This document shows, one piece after another, positions 42,553-52,926 of a DNA stretch of 64,000 bases. Made by a program: the position numbers and the translations under genes. The notes under the pieces are model-generated. The model saw only the letters and a list, made by a program, of their open reading frames with translations, did no database searches and had not been told where the DNA came from. Each line of letters begins with the position of its first letter. Within the stretch, counting starts at the first letter, position 1. Source of the stretch: Brachypodium distachyon (Eukaryota; Streptophyta; Magnoliopsida; Poales; Poaceae); the NCBI RefSeq assembly GCF_000005505.3, contig NC_016135.3, positions 22,662,613-22,726,612 of the forward strand. The letters are read 5' to 3'.

Positions 42553-45203
42553 ATGGCGCCCCCCACCACCAGGAAGGGGAAGGAGGTCCAGTCTTTGAAG
42601 AAGCCCCCGACCAGCAAGACCGAGGCGACACTCAAAGCGGCCGCCGCCAAGGACCAGAAGAGGCGGGAGATGCGCGCCATAGTCGCCTTCTTCCGCCCCG
42701 GCTATAACGGCGAGGCGCTGGGGAAGCTCCGGCACGCCGTCGCCTCCAATTTCAACGAGCACGGGGAAACGCGGATCTTCCCGGCGGGCGTCGAACACCA
42801 GGACAACGACTTCCGGGTGTTCGCGCGCTTCCTCATCTGCGGCATGTTGCCGCCCTTCTCTCTGTTCCTCCATGCGCTGATGGAGTCCTATCAGTTGCGG
42901 GTGGCGCAGCTCCACCCCACCTCGCTCTTCCTCCTCGCCACCTTCCAGTTCCTCTGCGAGGCGTTCGTGGGGGTGATGCCGTCGGTGGGGCTCTTCCGCC
43001 ATTACTTCTACCCACGCATCGACAACGCGAAGGCGATGTCGTCGGGGGTGGTTTTCTGCGCCCGCGACCAGATGAAGTCGGAGTTAATCGTCCGGTCGGG
43101 GAAGAAGATCGAAAAAGAGTGGCAGGGCGACTGGTGCTGGGTCCGAGTGGAGGACCCCCAGGAGTTCATCCAGCCGCCGACGGAGTTGCCGGTGCCCCAG
43201 ATCGGCTGGCAGGATAGGTACCACCGCGACGCTGACCTCCTCCCCATCGTGGAGAAGATCAAGGCGTTGCGGCTAGCGGGGCTCACAGATGTCGACGTGG
43301 CGCGCACCTTCGTCCATCGGCGCATAGCCCCACTGCAGCTGCGTTCCCGGCCCTTGTGGATGTACACGGGCTCCGGGGACAGGACACGTCTCCAGGCGGA
43401 CGGCATAGACTTGGAGTCCCTCAGGACGTGGGTGAGGGGGATCTCCGGCGAGGTCTTCCAGTCGACGGAGTTCCCGCCGGGGGTCTCCGCTCTCCATGCC
43501 GGCGTCAGGGCGCTCAGCGACATCGTCGGCCCCTTCCCGCCCTGCAACGAGTGGGGGCTGATGGACGACACCCCCACCTGCGTCCCGCACGCTCCCCCGC
43601 AAGCACCCCGCGGGAACCAGCTGCTCGAGGAGAGCGAGGGCGGGTCCGAGCCCAGCTGGCCCTCCCTCCGGTCACTGGACGACGAGGCGGGCCAGGTGGC
43701 TGCGTCCCCGGAAGTCGTCGCCGTGGAGGACGACGACGAGGAAAGCAGCGACAGCGCACCCCTGATCGTGAGATGGTCGAGGGCGTTCGCGGCGGCCGCG
43801 GCCACCTCCTCAACAGCGACGTCCGGCCCGGCAGCGGCCACCAACCTGGCGGCGGTTGCCGCTCCTGGGGCGCCCGTTGGTACCCCTACGGCATCCGCGG
43901 CAACAGGGGCCGCGAGAGCCTCGGCGGCGGCCCCTGCCTTGGCGGCGGCCGCCAGCTCTGCAGCGGGAACCGGTCCCGGGCTGCCCGCCGGTACCCCGGC
44001 AACGCCACACCTGCGGGAGCAAGTTGGCGACCCCGCGCCTAGCTCCACTTCGGCAGCTAGGGCTTCATCCTCCTCGGGGGCTCTCCCCGGCATTGACCTC
44101 GGCATCCTTGCCGGGGTCGCTTGGAATCCTCTTACCTAGGATCCGAGTGTCTTCGAGCGGGGGCACCGGTTCCTGGACGTCGTCCGGGACCAGCAGTTCG
44201 CCTTCGTCACCTCCTACAACGAGGTGAGGGAGCGCCACACCGCCGCCAAGAATCAACTCGGCGAGGTGCGGGAGGCTGTGGAGAGAGAGCGGCGCGAACT
44301 CTCCCGGCTGCGCAAGGAGGCGCGGCTGGCCCGGCAAGCCCTGGAGGCTGCTCGGGAGCCGGTAGTCCTGGAGACCAGCGCACGGAGCTCCAAGGAAGGC
44401 TCGACGTGATGGCGGCAACTCTCGAAGCGTCCTGGAAGGAGCATGCCGAGGTGCTCGCGACGGCCCAAGCACGGCTGGACGAGAAGAGCGAGCTGATCGC
44501 CAACTACCGCGGCGAAATCCAAGGCCTTCGTGTCCTGCTGGAGGTGCAGGTCAAGGCTGCCGAGGACGCGGTGAGAGCGGCGGCTCAGCACGAGGCCGAG
44601 CTCAACTCCGTCAAAGGCAAAGCGGCCGGGCTTCAGGACGTGTTGGCTGCCGTCCGGGAAGAGCTCACCAAGGCCGGCGAGGCCAACGCAACCCAGGCCT
44701 TAGAGCTTGCGAAGCTGGAGGGCCGCGTCAGCAAGGCCAAGAAGGCCGCGCAAGATGGCCGACTCCATCACGGCACGCTGATCGGGCAGCGGCAGCTCGA
44801 GACGGAGAAGCTGGCAAAGATCGCCGAGTCGTTGCGCGACCTGCTGCCCAAGTTCGAGCTGCAGGCGGCAGAGGTGGACGGCACGGACATCACGACGCTG
44901 ATCCCCTTCTTCTCCGACTTGTTGGGGAAGCTTGGGGCGCTCGATGTCTGGATCGTCAAGTATGGCACCAACAAAGTCACCAACTGCGCCCGGGAGGTTG
45001 CCGGGACAATCCTCCCGCGGATTCATCTCCGGGACCCGGAATTTCCCTTCGAGTCCCTGCTGGACGCTTGGTCCAACAGCAAGGACGAGCCCACGCACAC
45101 CCAAGCAATGCGCGAGTTCGTCGACGAGGTCGTCGAGCGGATGCAGATGAAGCCGGAGCCTGATCCCCCCGTCGACCACCCGGCCGAAGACGGCGACAGC
45201 TAG
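42553..45203 (+). pseudogene. Antisense extra ORF of the Tat element (putative gypsy-type transposon domain)
   Basis: The ATG at 42553 opens a frame on the strand opposite to the LTR sense. The N-terminal half (MAPPTTRKGKEV, then AFFRPGYNGEALGKL, FRVFARFLICGMLPPFSLFL, HPTSLFLLATFQFLCEAFVG, FRHYFYPR) matches the domain annotated in grasses as putative gypsy-type transposon. An acidic and Ala/Pro-rich middle (about residues 360-530) and a long coiled coil (about 44220-44830) follow, ending MQMKPEPDPPVDHPAEDGDS. A TAG at 44137-44139 and a one-base shift near 44385 break it. Its location between pol and the 3' LTR in antisense is characteristic of Tat elements; its role is unknown. Confidence 0.8.
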
Positions 45204-45379
45204 TTGCCGCAGCCCCCAGCTATATTCGTTTCTTCCACTGTACCTCCTTCTTGTTTGCTTTCCTGCAAGTATGGCGCTTAGCGCCGTTTGGACAATGACC
45301 TTTTGATTAGTCCATGTAACCATTCGACACTTGGTCACTCAAGCTTGTTAGTTTGCTCAATTTTTGTCCTTTATTCCCG

Positions 45380-46010
45380 AGGCCGCCTCACGGGGTGGTT
45401 CCCTTAGCCTTTGCGTGTTTAGCCTTGTGTTGCTGGGGACTCGCGCGCTCCATCCTTGACCAGACCAGGGACCCAGGACAGACCCGCAGTGCCGACCTGG
45501 GGCCAAGCGGCAGGCGGCGAGTCACTCCGCTTGCGGGGTAACCACTCCAAGCCGTGAACTCCCGGGGCGGACCCGGGAGCCGCACGGGGAGCGCACTCCC
45601 CCCGCAGGCGTCCTACTCACACCCCGGCCACGCGTAGGTTCTGGGACCACACTCCGGCAAAGCAGCGTTAGCTCTTAGTTAAGTAAACTTTTTCGACCAG
45701 TTCGTTGTTTCTGAGGCTGTCCAGCGGGGTGGCCCCTTTTAGCATTTGCGTATCTTGCCTTGTGTTGCGGGGGGACTCGCGCACGCCTCACCCTTGACCA
45801 GACCAGGGACCCGGGACGGACCCGCGGTGCCGACCTGGGGCCAAGCGGTAGCGGGGAGCCACTCCGCTTGCGGGGTAACCACTCCAAGCCGTGTCCTCCC
45901 GGGGCGGACCCGGGAGCCACACGGGGAGCGCACTCCCCCCGCAAGCGTCCCTTTTTACACTCCGGCTACGCGCGGGATTCGGGGCCGCACCTAGTGGGAC
46001 AGTGCTCAGT
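45380..46010. repeat. Tandem duplication, two units of about 333 bp
   Basis: Two copies of a GC-rich unit (GGGGTGG...CTTGTGTTGC...CCTTGACCAGACCAGGGACC...GCACTCCCCCCGCA) start near 45391 and 45725. They lie in the Tat element between antisense ORF and (missing) pol. Confidence 0.9.
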
Positions 46011-46189
46011 TTCATTCAGCTCTTAGCGAATTCAGCGTTCATGTTCAGATACTTAGCTTTTCCGTTCGGTCCAATGTTTCGCGATGCTCTGCGGTAGAGT
46101 GCAGACGGGGCACTGCCTCGGTAGGAAACCATCTGGGCTACCTGTTCAAGGGAAATGATCTCGAAGAGATGCGGCAGGAACGCGGGGGC

Positions 46190-46560
46190 AGGATCGCCGC
46201 CGGCGGCAACCGCCGCCGACGATGCTCCCACCACGCTCACGCGGCAACCCTCGCCCTCAGGGGCAGACCCTGGCTTTCAGGGACGAACCCTGGCTTAGGA
46301 GGACTCCGCCCCAGGAGCAGCCGCGAGACGGCTATAACGTCCTCGCCACCGGTTTCGCCCCACCCCGAACGGCGGGCACGGGTGGCGAGGAAGTTATAGC
46401 CTCCCAGCAACAGCCCCCGCAACTGGGGAGACCTAGGTTTTCTCGGGGGAACTCGTCCCAACGGAGGCGACGACCCTTGTTACCCGAGAGCAAAACTGCT
46501 CGAGGGCCGCGGCAAGGACGCGGTGATGGGCCGGAACGGGCAACGAGCGCCGGCACCGGC
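46190..46560. other. GC-rich non-coding part of the Tat element
   Basis: Several short GC-rich repeats (GCTATAACGTCCTCGCCACC and the related inverted GGTGGCGAGGAAGTTATAGC at 46330-46400) form an imperfect inverted pair about 20 bp long. No supported coding frame. Confidence 0.6.
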
Positions 46561-46638
46561 GCCATCACAGCGTCCTCGCAACGACCCGCGCCCGAAAAAG
46601 GCTCTCTCAAAAGGAATGCGGCCGGGTGTCTATGATAG

Positions 46639-46990
46639 TGCACCCGTCGGCACAAGGCACGGATGGCATGCACTACCATAGAGTCTCCGCGGCAGCCCCT
46701 GCTCCTTGCGGAGGTGTCCTACGGAGGGGGGCGACAAGGGCACTGTGGCAATGCACCCCGTCGGCGCCGGACGCGGATGGGATGCACCACCACAGTGCCT
46801 CTGCGGCGACCCTCGCCCAGGAACCGCCCCTTTGAGGAAGCGCAGTAGGGGCACAACGGCAGTGCACCCGTCGGTGTAGGACGCCGATGGCATGCACTAC
46901 CATCGTGCCTCTGTGGCACCCCTCGGGGTGGGCTCGATGGGGTGACGCAGCAGGGGCGCGATGGCGGCACACCCGCCGGCGCTAGGCGCC
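46639..46990. repeat. Tandem array, about three 110-bp units
   Basis: Units begin GTGCACCCGTCGG (about 46639, 46753, 46863, partial 46968) and share ACGGATGGCATGCACTACCA and CTCTGCGGCR. They lie in the 3' non-coding region of the Tat element. Confidence 0.88.
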
Positions 46991-47555
46991 GGCGGGAAGC
47001 ACCCCCTCCGCACCTCCGTTGCACCACCTGCCTTCACGGCCCCGAACCCGGCTTCGGTCTGAGCAATTCCATGGTTGGGGCGCGCCTTTTATAGACGCGG
47101 GAGGGAGGCTTGCCACCGCGCACGACGGATCCGCGCGGCACCGGGGCGTCTTTCCCTTGAACGCGGCGCAGTTTCCGCCGCCATGCTTACCGGGTAACCG
47201 CGGCACACGTGGCGGCAAGCCGTCAACTCAGAAGCCTCGGAGTGCGGTGGTCCTCTTGTGTTGCGGTCCTCCCTCACCACAGGGCACCGGTGTGTGGTGC
47301 GACCCGTGGGCAGCTCACGAGCACCACAGTGTACAAGATTCCTCCCTTTTCTACAGGTTAGACTCTTACTAGGTCCGAGGTGCTGCAAAAATCTTCGAAA
47401 CTTACGAAAACAAGTAACACGGGTAAATCAGATAAATCTCTCCTGCTTCCCAGCCCCCGGCACAAAGGGGTCGATGGCAAACTTGGATGTGAGCATTTCC
47501 TTTCCTAGTGAATCAAACATCCTGCATAGCAACCATCAACTATAGAAGGAAAAAT
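46991..47555. other. Remainder of the Tat segment and its unclear right edge
   Basis: GC-rich to about 47340, then AT-richer sequence. No integrase or RNase H is found, so the element is cut before pol. The break cannot be placed exactly; about 47500 is likely. Confidence 0.5.
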
Positions 47556-47557
47556 TA

Positions 47558-47610
47558 TACTCACTCCGTCCTGAAATAAGTGACGTGATTCACGTCACTT
47601 TTTTTTACGG
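47558..47610. mobile_element. Stowaway-like terminal fragment with perfect hairpin
   Basis: TACTCACTCCGTCCTGAAATAAG resembles one Stowaway end in two words (CTCACTCCGTCC, AAATAAGTG). It runs into a perfect inverted repeat, AAGTGACGTGA and TCACGTCACTT around one T (47578-47600). The opposite end is absent. Confidence 0.55.
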
Positions 47611-48860
47611 AACCTCGTCAAGAGGGCAGGGTGCTCCTGCAATTCATTAAGAAGAATAGAATGGTTCCGTTTATAAGGAAAACCGAGCCGAAAACTTCAC
47701 AATACTTATTCAAGGATCCGCCGCATTGAGACAAAGGGTCCAAAAGCAACGTCTTCAAGGAGGGTACGACGTCCGAAGACACCGCCGTTGCCCGGTCCAG
47801 ATAAATTGAATCTGATCTTGCGATCGGAGACACTTCAACTGCCGAATGTCCCGATGCTGCACGACGCCGCCTTCAAAAAAAAAAATGACGTCCGTAAACA
47901 ACATCGTCGTCGGGAAGCCGAAGACTTTCACCCGCAGCCACCAACAACTCACCAAGGACTAAAGGATTATCGCAGCGACCCAGAGAGCTGAGGAAGCCTG
48001 ACAGGAGGCCCCCACCACCACCACTCCAAGGCGCCGACGGAGCCGCTACACGCCACGGAGCCCGTTGCCCACCGGCCGGAACGCCACAACACACGCCACC
48101 AACCACCTCCAGCCACTGTGAAGGCGCGCCCACCACGGATCGGGCGACGCACAGAACAGATCCGGCGCCACTGACCTCGGCGGCGCCGCCCCGGCCACCT
48201 CAGCGGCCCACGCCGGCCTACTCCATCCTTCGCGGACCACCCCTGCCAACGCCGCCCCGCGCCCCGCCGGCTGCCCCCAACGGATCTGGGCACGGGACCC
48301 CAGATCCCGCGCAGCCCTGCCCCGGCCGGAGCTCGCTGCCTCGCTCCGGAGCACGCCGCCTCGCACCGGAGAAATGCCCTGAAGTGCTGTGTCGCCGCCA
48401 GGGAAGGAAGGGAAGCCCCGCCGCCGCCGTCCGCCGTTGAGGGCTTTGCCCGCCGGCATCCTCCGGCGGCGGCGAGGTGGGGGAGACGGGTGAGGCTCGG
48501 CAAATATTTCTGTTCCGTGAGATCCTAGGAGAGGAGGTTGCGGAGGACTGGGAGGCACGGATTTCCGTGTCTTGGTCGTCGGCGGCGGCGGGGCCGTTGA
48601 TGGATGTGTCGGTAATGCTCGACGGCGACCGGCACGAGCTTTTTTTTCTTTTTGGTTGAGAGGACGACCGGTACGAGCTTTTTTTTTTTTGAGAGGACGA
48701 CCGGTACGAGCTGGTCCGTGACATCGAGGCTTCGGGCAGAAATGTTTACTGGGCCGACTAATACCCCGGTATTGGGCCATAAAACGCCCGTCCAAGCAGT
48801 GCCAGGGGTTGGGCCGCTGAAGCTGAGATAAACTCGAGTTCTTATCAGCTTCTAACACTG
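47611..48860. other. Intergenic, upstream of the second DUF6598 gene
   Basis: GC-rich from about 47980 to 48480, with long frames on both strands that look compositional (Arg/Pro/Ala). The 33-bp unit GAGAGGACGACCGGTACGAGC occurs twice, at about 48658 and 48691, separated by T runs. I see no recognisable gene; it may be a decayed repeat carrying gene-like GC-rich sequence. Confidence 0.45.
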
Positions 48861-48866
48861 TCCTGA

Positions 48867-48874
48867 ATATAAGT
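48867..48874 (+). promoter_or_regulatory. Possible TATA box of the second DUF6598 gene
   Basis: ATATAAGT lies about 160 bases upstream of the start codon. Further down, GTGAGT at 49009-49014 looks like a 5' splice site, so a 5'-UTR intron is possible. Confidence 0.4.
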
Positions 48875-49026
48875 ATCCCAGCCCGGCGTTTCGTTGAAAC
48901 CGTAAGTGCTAGGACCAGGCGGCGGCGGCGGGTGTACCAGACGGCAGGCTAGCTATCTCAACCCAACAAAACCTAGATCGACGGCGTCTGGCGGCGGGGG
49001 AAGACTAGGTGAGTACGCCCTGTTAG

Positions 49027-50853
49027 ATGGAGGTGGTCGGGCAATCCGTGCAGGAGATGGATAGGGAACAAATGGAGGTGGTCGGGCAATCCGCGCAGGA
49101 GATGGATGGGGAACCGATGAAGTTCATGGTGCAGTATTCTGGGTTGCAGATTATGAGGGAGATCATCTCCCTATGGAGAGAGCGCATGGTGTTGGTTCGC
49201 GCTCTTTCTCGCTCTCGCTGGAGCGCTCGCGGTAGGTCTTCTCGTGGGAGGTTTGTTTGGAGGCCCAAAAAGCAGCACCTGGCCAATCAGGATACGCGGA
49301 GGATGAACTCGCAAGTCAGTTCCATCTCCGAGCAGACAGTGTCCGTCCAGAAGGGAATCGATTCGAGCAAGATCAAACCAGCCTTCATAGTCGAATCCAT
49401 CCCGGAGCAGGTATATTTGCCCTACGGTGCTAGGGACCATGAGGAGGCCTTTGATTTCATCCTACACGAGGCTCAGGTGTTGTGCTACCAGATGCAATCT
49501 GTGGCATTGATGCTGAGGGAAAACAGTATTCCCATCTCCTTGAAGAAGATCAACAGTGTGGCGTCCAGATTAATGGAGCTCTCCGTTCATATAAGCTTGA
49601 CTCAATCCAGTAAATCAGGCGGAAAGACCTGGTCGGAGATGGTGGGTGAGGAGAGGATTTCTTTCGCTGACTACCGGATCTGCTGGGAATCTACATGGGG
49701 CAGCAACACTGAACTGTGCGGTGGCTTCGAAGATACAAGTAAACATGCATGCTGCTTATCTCACTCAATTTGTTTACTTAATTTTTTTCCCTCTTATGCT
49801 TAGTTTAGTAATTCTTGTTAGATTTCTAACAGTATAAACTTGGTGTTGTTTCTGCAGCCACATTCAGCCCGATGCACTTTACACAGTGCACACCTGGAAT
49901 ACCCCAATTAGCTTCTGTCACCGGGAGCACCTTGCAGATATATACCATCAAAATTGCTGAACCAAATGGCAAGTTAGACTGGCCACTCTATGTGTACGGT
50001 GTGGTTGCTGCCAGAGATACTGTGGACAACAACCGCAACCTTTTATTCTGTCGATCAAGGGCTAACTGCCAAATGCTCACTGAAGAAGTATGCCTGCTAT
50101 TCAAATTTTTCTTCATTTTCCTTTTGTTTTTCTTCTTTCTGCCTGCGATCATGTTGATTAGTTCATTGCTATTAAGTATAATGATGATCATGCTTGTAGG
50201 ATTCTTTTTTGCGCTTGACTGGCCCGTCTCGTGCAATTTTGGCTGTGGACCCTGTTATCTTTGAAGTTGAACTAAGAATAAAAGATGGAGCAGGTGATAG
50301 AGCATTGATCACTGAGCACTACCGTTAGTATGGCCGTCGTCATACAGTTCACATTGGCCGCCGCTCTTGTACAGCAGAGTTAAGCCTTGAGCTACTTGAT
50401 AATTCGGTCCAAGCCACTATCTTGGGTGTTCGTGTTGTTGATGTAGCGTCGTGGCCTTTTGAACATGGAGGCCGAGTTGCTTGCTATTCACGATCTGCAG
50501 AAGTTATGGCCATTGATAGTCAGGGAATTGCAAAGGTTACTGATCCGCGATCTAGGCAAGTTATATTGCTTGATTATAAGGGTAAAGAAATTCCTGTAGG
50601 ATCAAATGGTTACCTTCATCTGTCGAGGCATGTTGTTTCAGTCAATATACTAGACACTCTGAAAGTTACTGTACAAGCTTACTCACCATCTGGTTGTATT
50701 GCTGCCCATGTCTACTTCACTCCCAAACGATGCAACATAAGCCAGGATCTTTGTGTCCTTGGTGATTCTAAGGTGGAGGTTACTGTTGCTTGGTCCCGCC
50801 TTGTCCAGAACAAGATGGATGTCTCCACTGAGGCAATTATTGCCCAGACATAG
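49027..50853 (+). pseudogene. DUF6598-domain gene with a premature stop
   Basis: Exons are 49027-49738, 49858-50087 and 50200-50853, with GTAAAC...TGCAG and GTATGC...GTAG introns at the same positions and phases as the paralogue at 18681-20942. The N-terminus has a 15-residue unit repeated in tandem (MEVVGQSVQEMDREQ and MEVVGQSAQEMDGEP). The middle shares QVSSISE, SSKIKPA, EQVYLP and AWESTWGS-like ICWESTWGS with the paralogue. DUF6598 starts at SPMHFTQCTPG. A TAG at 50326-50328 falls inside the domain, where the aligned frame otherwise continues openly and with good similarity to TAG at 50851. The product would be 356 instead of about 531 residues. It is either a young pseudogene, a truncated gene or a sequence error. 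Confidence 0.82.
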
Positions 50854-50943
50854 AAGGATGGCACATATTGCCCATGCATGAATGTTATAGACTGGCTTTT
50901 TGTTAGAATGCTATTTATATTGAGCAGCTATGTCAGATGTCAA

Positions 50944-51030
50944 ACTGTTTGTGTGTCTGCTCTAGCTTATGTTGACTGTTTGTGTATCAGCTCTAGCTTA
51001 TGTTGACTGTTTGTGTATCAGCTCAAGTTT
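50944..51030. repeat. Three 31-bp tandem units downstream of the DUF6598 gene
   Basis: ACTGTTTGTGTRTCWGCTCTAG repeats at 50944, 50975 and 51006, in the presumed 3'-UTR or just beyond. Confidence 0.9.
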
Positions 51031-51399
51031 AAATTATTCGTGCAGTGACCAACTTATATGTTATGTTGTGTGAAGGATTCTGTTTTAATTAGTGAGTGGT
51101 TCTGTTATGCAAAATGTCTAGTATGATATGTTGTGTTATTATTTTCTTCTTTTCTCGCTGTCCACACATTTTTTTTAAGAGCCGTCAACACAGGATAGTA
51201 GTCCAAGAGATGCCTATTGACATAACGGAGCGAGTCATGACCCCTGTAATGTGATGAACGGAGAACTGTGGGGGCACGAATCACCCAATGACCTGGAGAG
51301 AATATCCTTATGAGGATTTTTGGCGGAAAACAGTGAATGATACAACAGGATAAATTGTTCGATGCATGGAAGGGATGACTTGATGACAACGTTATAAAC
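51031..51399. other. Intergenic
   Basis: No gene or recognisable element; short frames only. Confidence 0.5.
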
Positions 51400-51437
51400 A
51401 AGTATAACATGACGTGTCAAAAAAAAAGTATAACATG
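51400..51437 (+). mobile_element. Minimal retroposed insertion with poly(A) and target duplication
   Basis: AAGTATAACATG occurs at 51400-51411 and 51426-51437. Between the copies stand only ACGTGTC and a run of A. This is the structure left by an extremely 5'-truncated retroposition. Confidence 0.5.
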
Positions 51438-51721
51438 TTTAAGCATTTGCTGGGCTATTCATCCTCGATTCAAAGGAAAAGTTAAATCTTGATCACTACT
51501 TAAGTTGTTGGAGGTATACATCCCAATAGCAAATTTGATTCATTTCAACTGATGATGCAAAATCTTTCCATGTGATGCTCTCTATTTATTGGCAACACTA
51601 GCATGAAAGAATATGATCAACCAAATCACCGACATAGATAGACTTGCACTTGGTATCATTAAGTACACCAAGGCTTGGTGATTGTACCAATGTTCCTTCC
51701 TAGTGAAGTTTCATCAAATAG
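51438..51721. other. Intergenic
   Basis: AT-rich, with no feature seen. It directly borders the Tat LTR with no primer-binding site, so it is flanking DNA of that LTR. Confidence 0.5.
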
Positions 51722-52926
51722 TGTCGTCGCGCGGGGCTCCGACACCGGAGATGCGCGGGCACCCCTTTTATAGGTTCGGCAGTGGACGACGGGGATCGCT
51801 TCGGCGATCGCCGGCGAGGCCAATGCAAAGCGTAAGGGTGCAATGGACACGAGAACGTTTTTACTCAGGTTCGGGTCACCTTGCGATGTAAAACCTTACG
51901 TCCTGCTTGTCTGAGCTTATATTATCGTAAGACTGTGGGTTTACAAGTTGCCGGCAAAGGGTCCCCTGGTGCTCTCTTTTTGGCTAAGTGCTCCTTACTA
52001 TTCTGAGCTAATGCTAGTGCTGGACTAACGGTTAGACGCACAGAAAACCGAACCAACCAAAGACTGAACCGAAGATCGAACAGAATGAACCTTTTGACCG
52101 TTCGCGGGGGTCCTCCTTATATAGCCAAGGGGATACCACAGGTGCCACGGTGCATGGATTACAAGTGGCGAGCGGGGAGCTTGGGCAGCTCCTCCTCGGT
52201 GCGCTGGCATCCATGAAAGAGCGCCAACCCCGTGACAAGGGGTCTAAGGCCTAAAAGTTAGCCCTGGGCAGCCACTGTTTGCCTGACTAGACGGATAACC
52301 CCCCTCCTGTCGGCTCATTAAATGTGCCGTGCACTTCACTCCTCGTCCTGGTGATCCTGCACATCGGGCGCCTGCCGTGCACCCACGTGGCGCTGCTGCT
52401 CTGCTCGCTCAGCCCCGCCCTCGCGGCAGAATCCTGTGCCTGGGAACGCCTCCTCCCGGCAAGTGCCTTCCCGGGAGGAGCCCAGGCGGGATTTCTCCCC
52501 GAAGCCCCGCTAGCCCTGCCGGGTTGGTAGCTTGCCGGGCCGCCTGGGCGCTGCCGCCCGGGGTGCGACCCTCTCGGGAACCAAGCGATGCAACCCACGC
52601 GTCGTGCACCGGTGGCACCCCGGGTGCCACCGGTGCGACAGTAGCCCCCGGGCATGGGCCCGCAACACCTGTTCCCGGGCGAACCCTTCCCTGGCCGGTT
52701 GCCGGGCTACGCCCCAACCGACGTGTGGGTCTTGACTCGCCTCGGGCCCATGTCTCTTCGCCGTCCCAAGGACCCCGCCGTTACGGACGGAGTAGTGGGT
52801 GCGAGATTTTCGTCGTAACCTTCCCCTTAAACTGGGAAGTTAAGGCCACTCTTCGCATTATCCCTTTGAATAGCAATTATCCCAGCGCACCCGTAGGGTG
52901 CGGAACCGGCCGTTACCGAACGGCGG
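51722..52926 (-). mobile_element. Tat LTR, solo or orphan
   Basis: It is similar to 41161-42440 throughout, in the same orientation, with TGTCGTCGCGCGG at its left end and CCGTTACCGAACGGC at its right. A TATA box in element sense is CTATATAAGG (plus 52115-52124). No primer site lies on its left and no coding region on its right, where a chromovirus LTR begins at 52927. Its last few bases appear lost at that junction. Confidence 0.78.

Noticed and set aside
47980..48860. GC-rich frames of up to 270 codons on the minus strand
   Set aside because: Composition-driven frames in several phases with no domain, interrupted by T runs and short repeats.
41161..52926. One large Tat element with the second DUF6598 gene captured inside it
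   Set aside because: The two LTRs are in the same orientation, but no primer-binding site flanks the right LTR, pol is absent, and the gene has introns and its own flanks. Two separate Tat fragments beside host DNA fit better.
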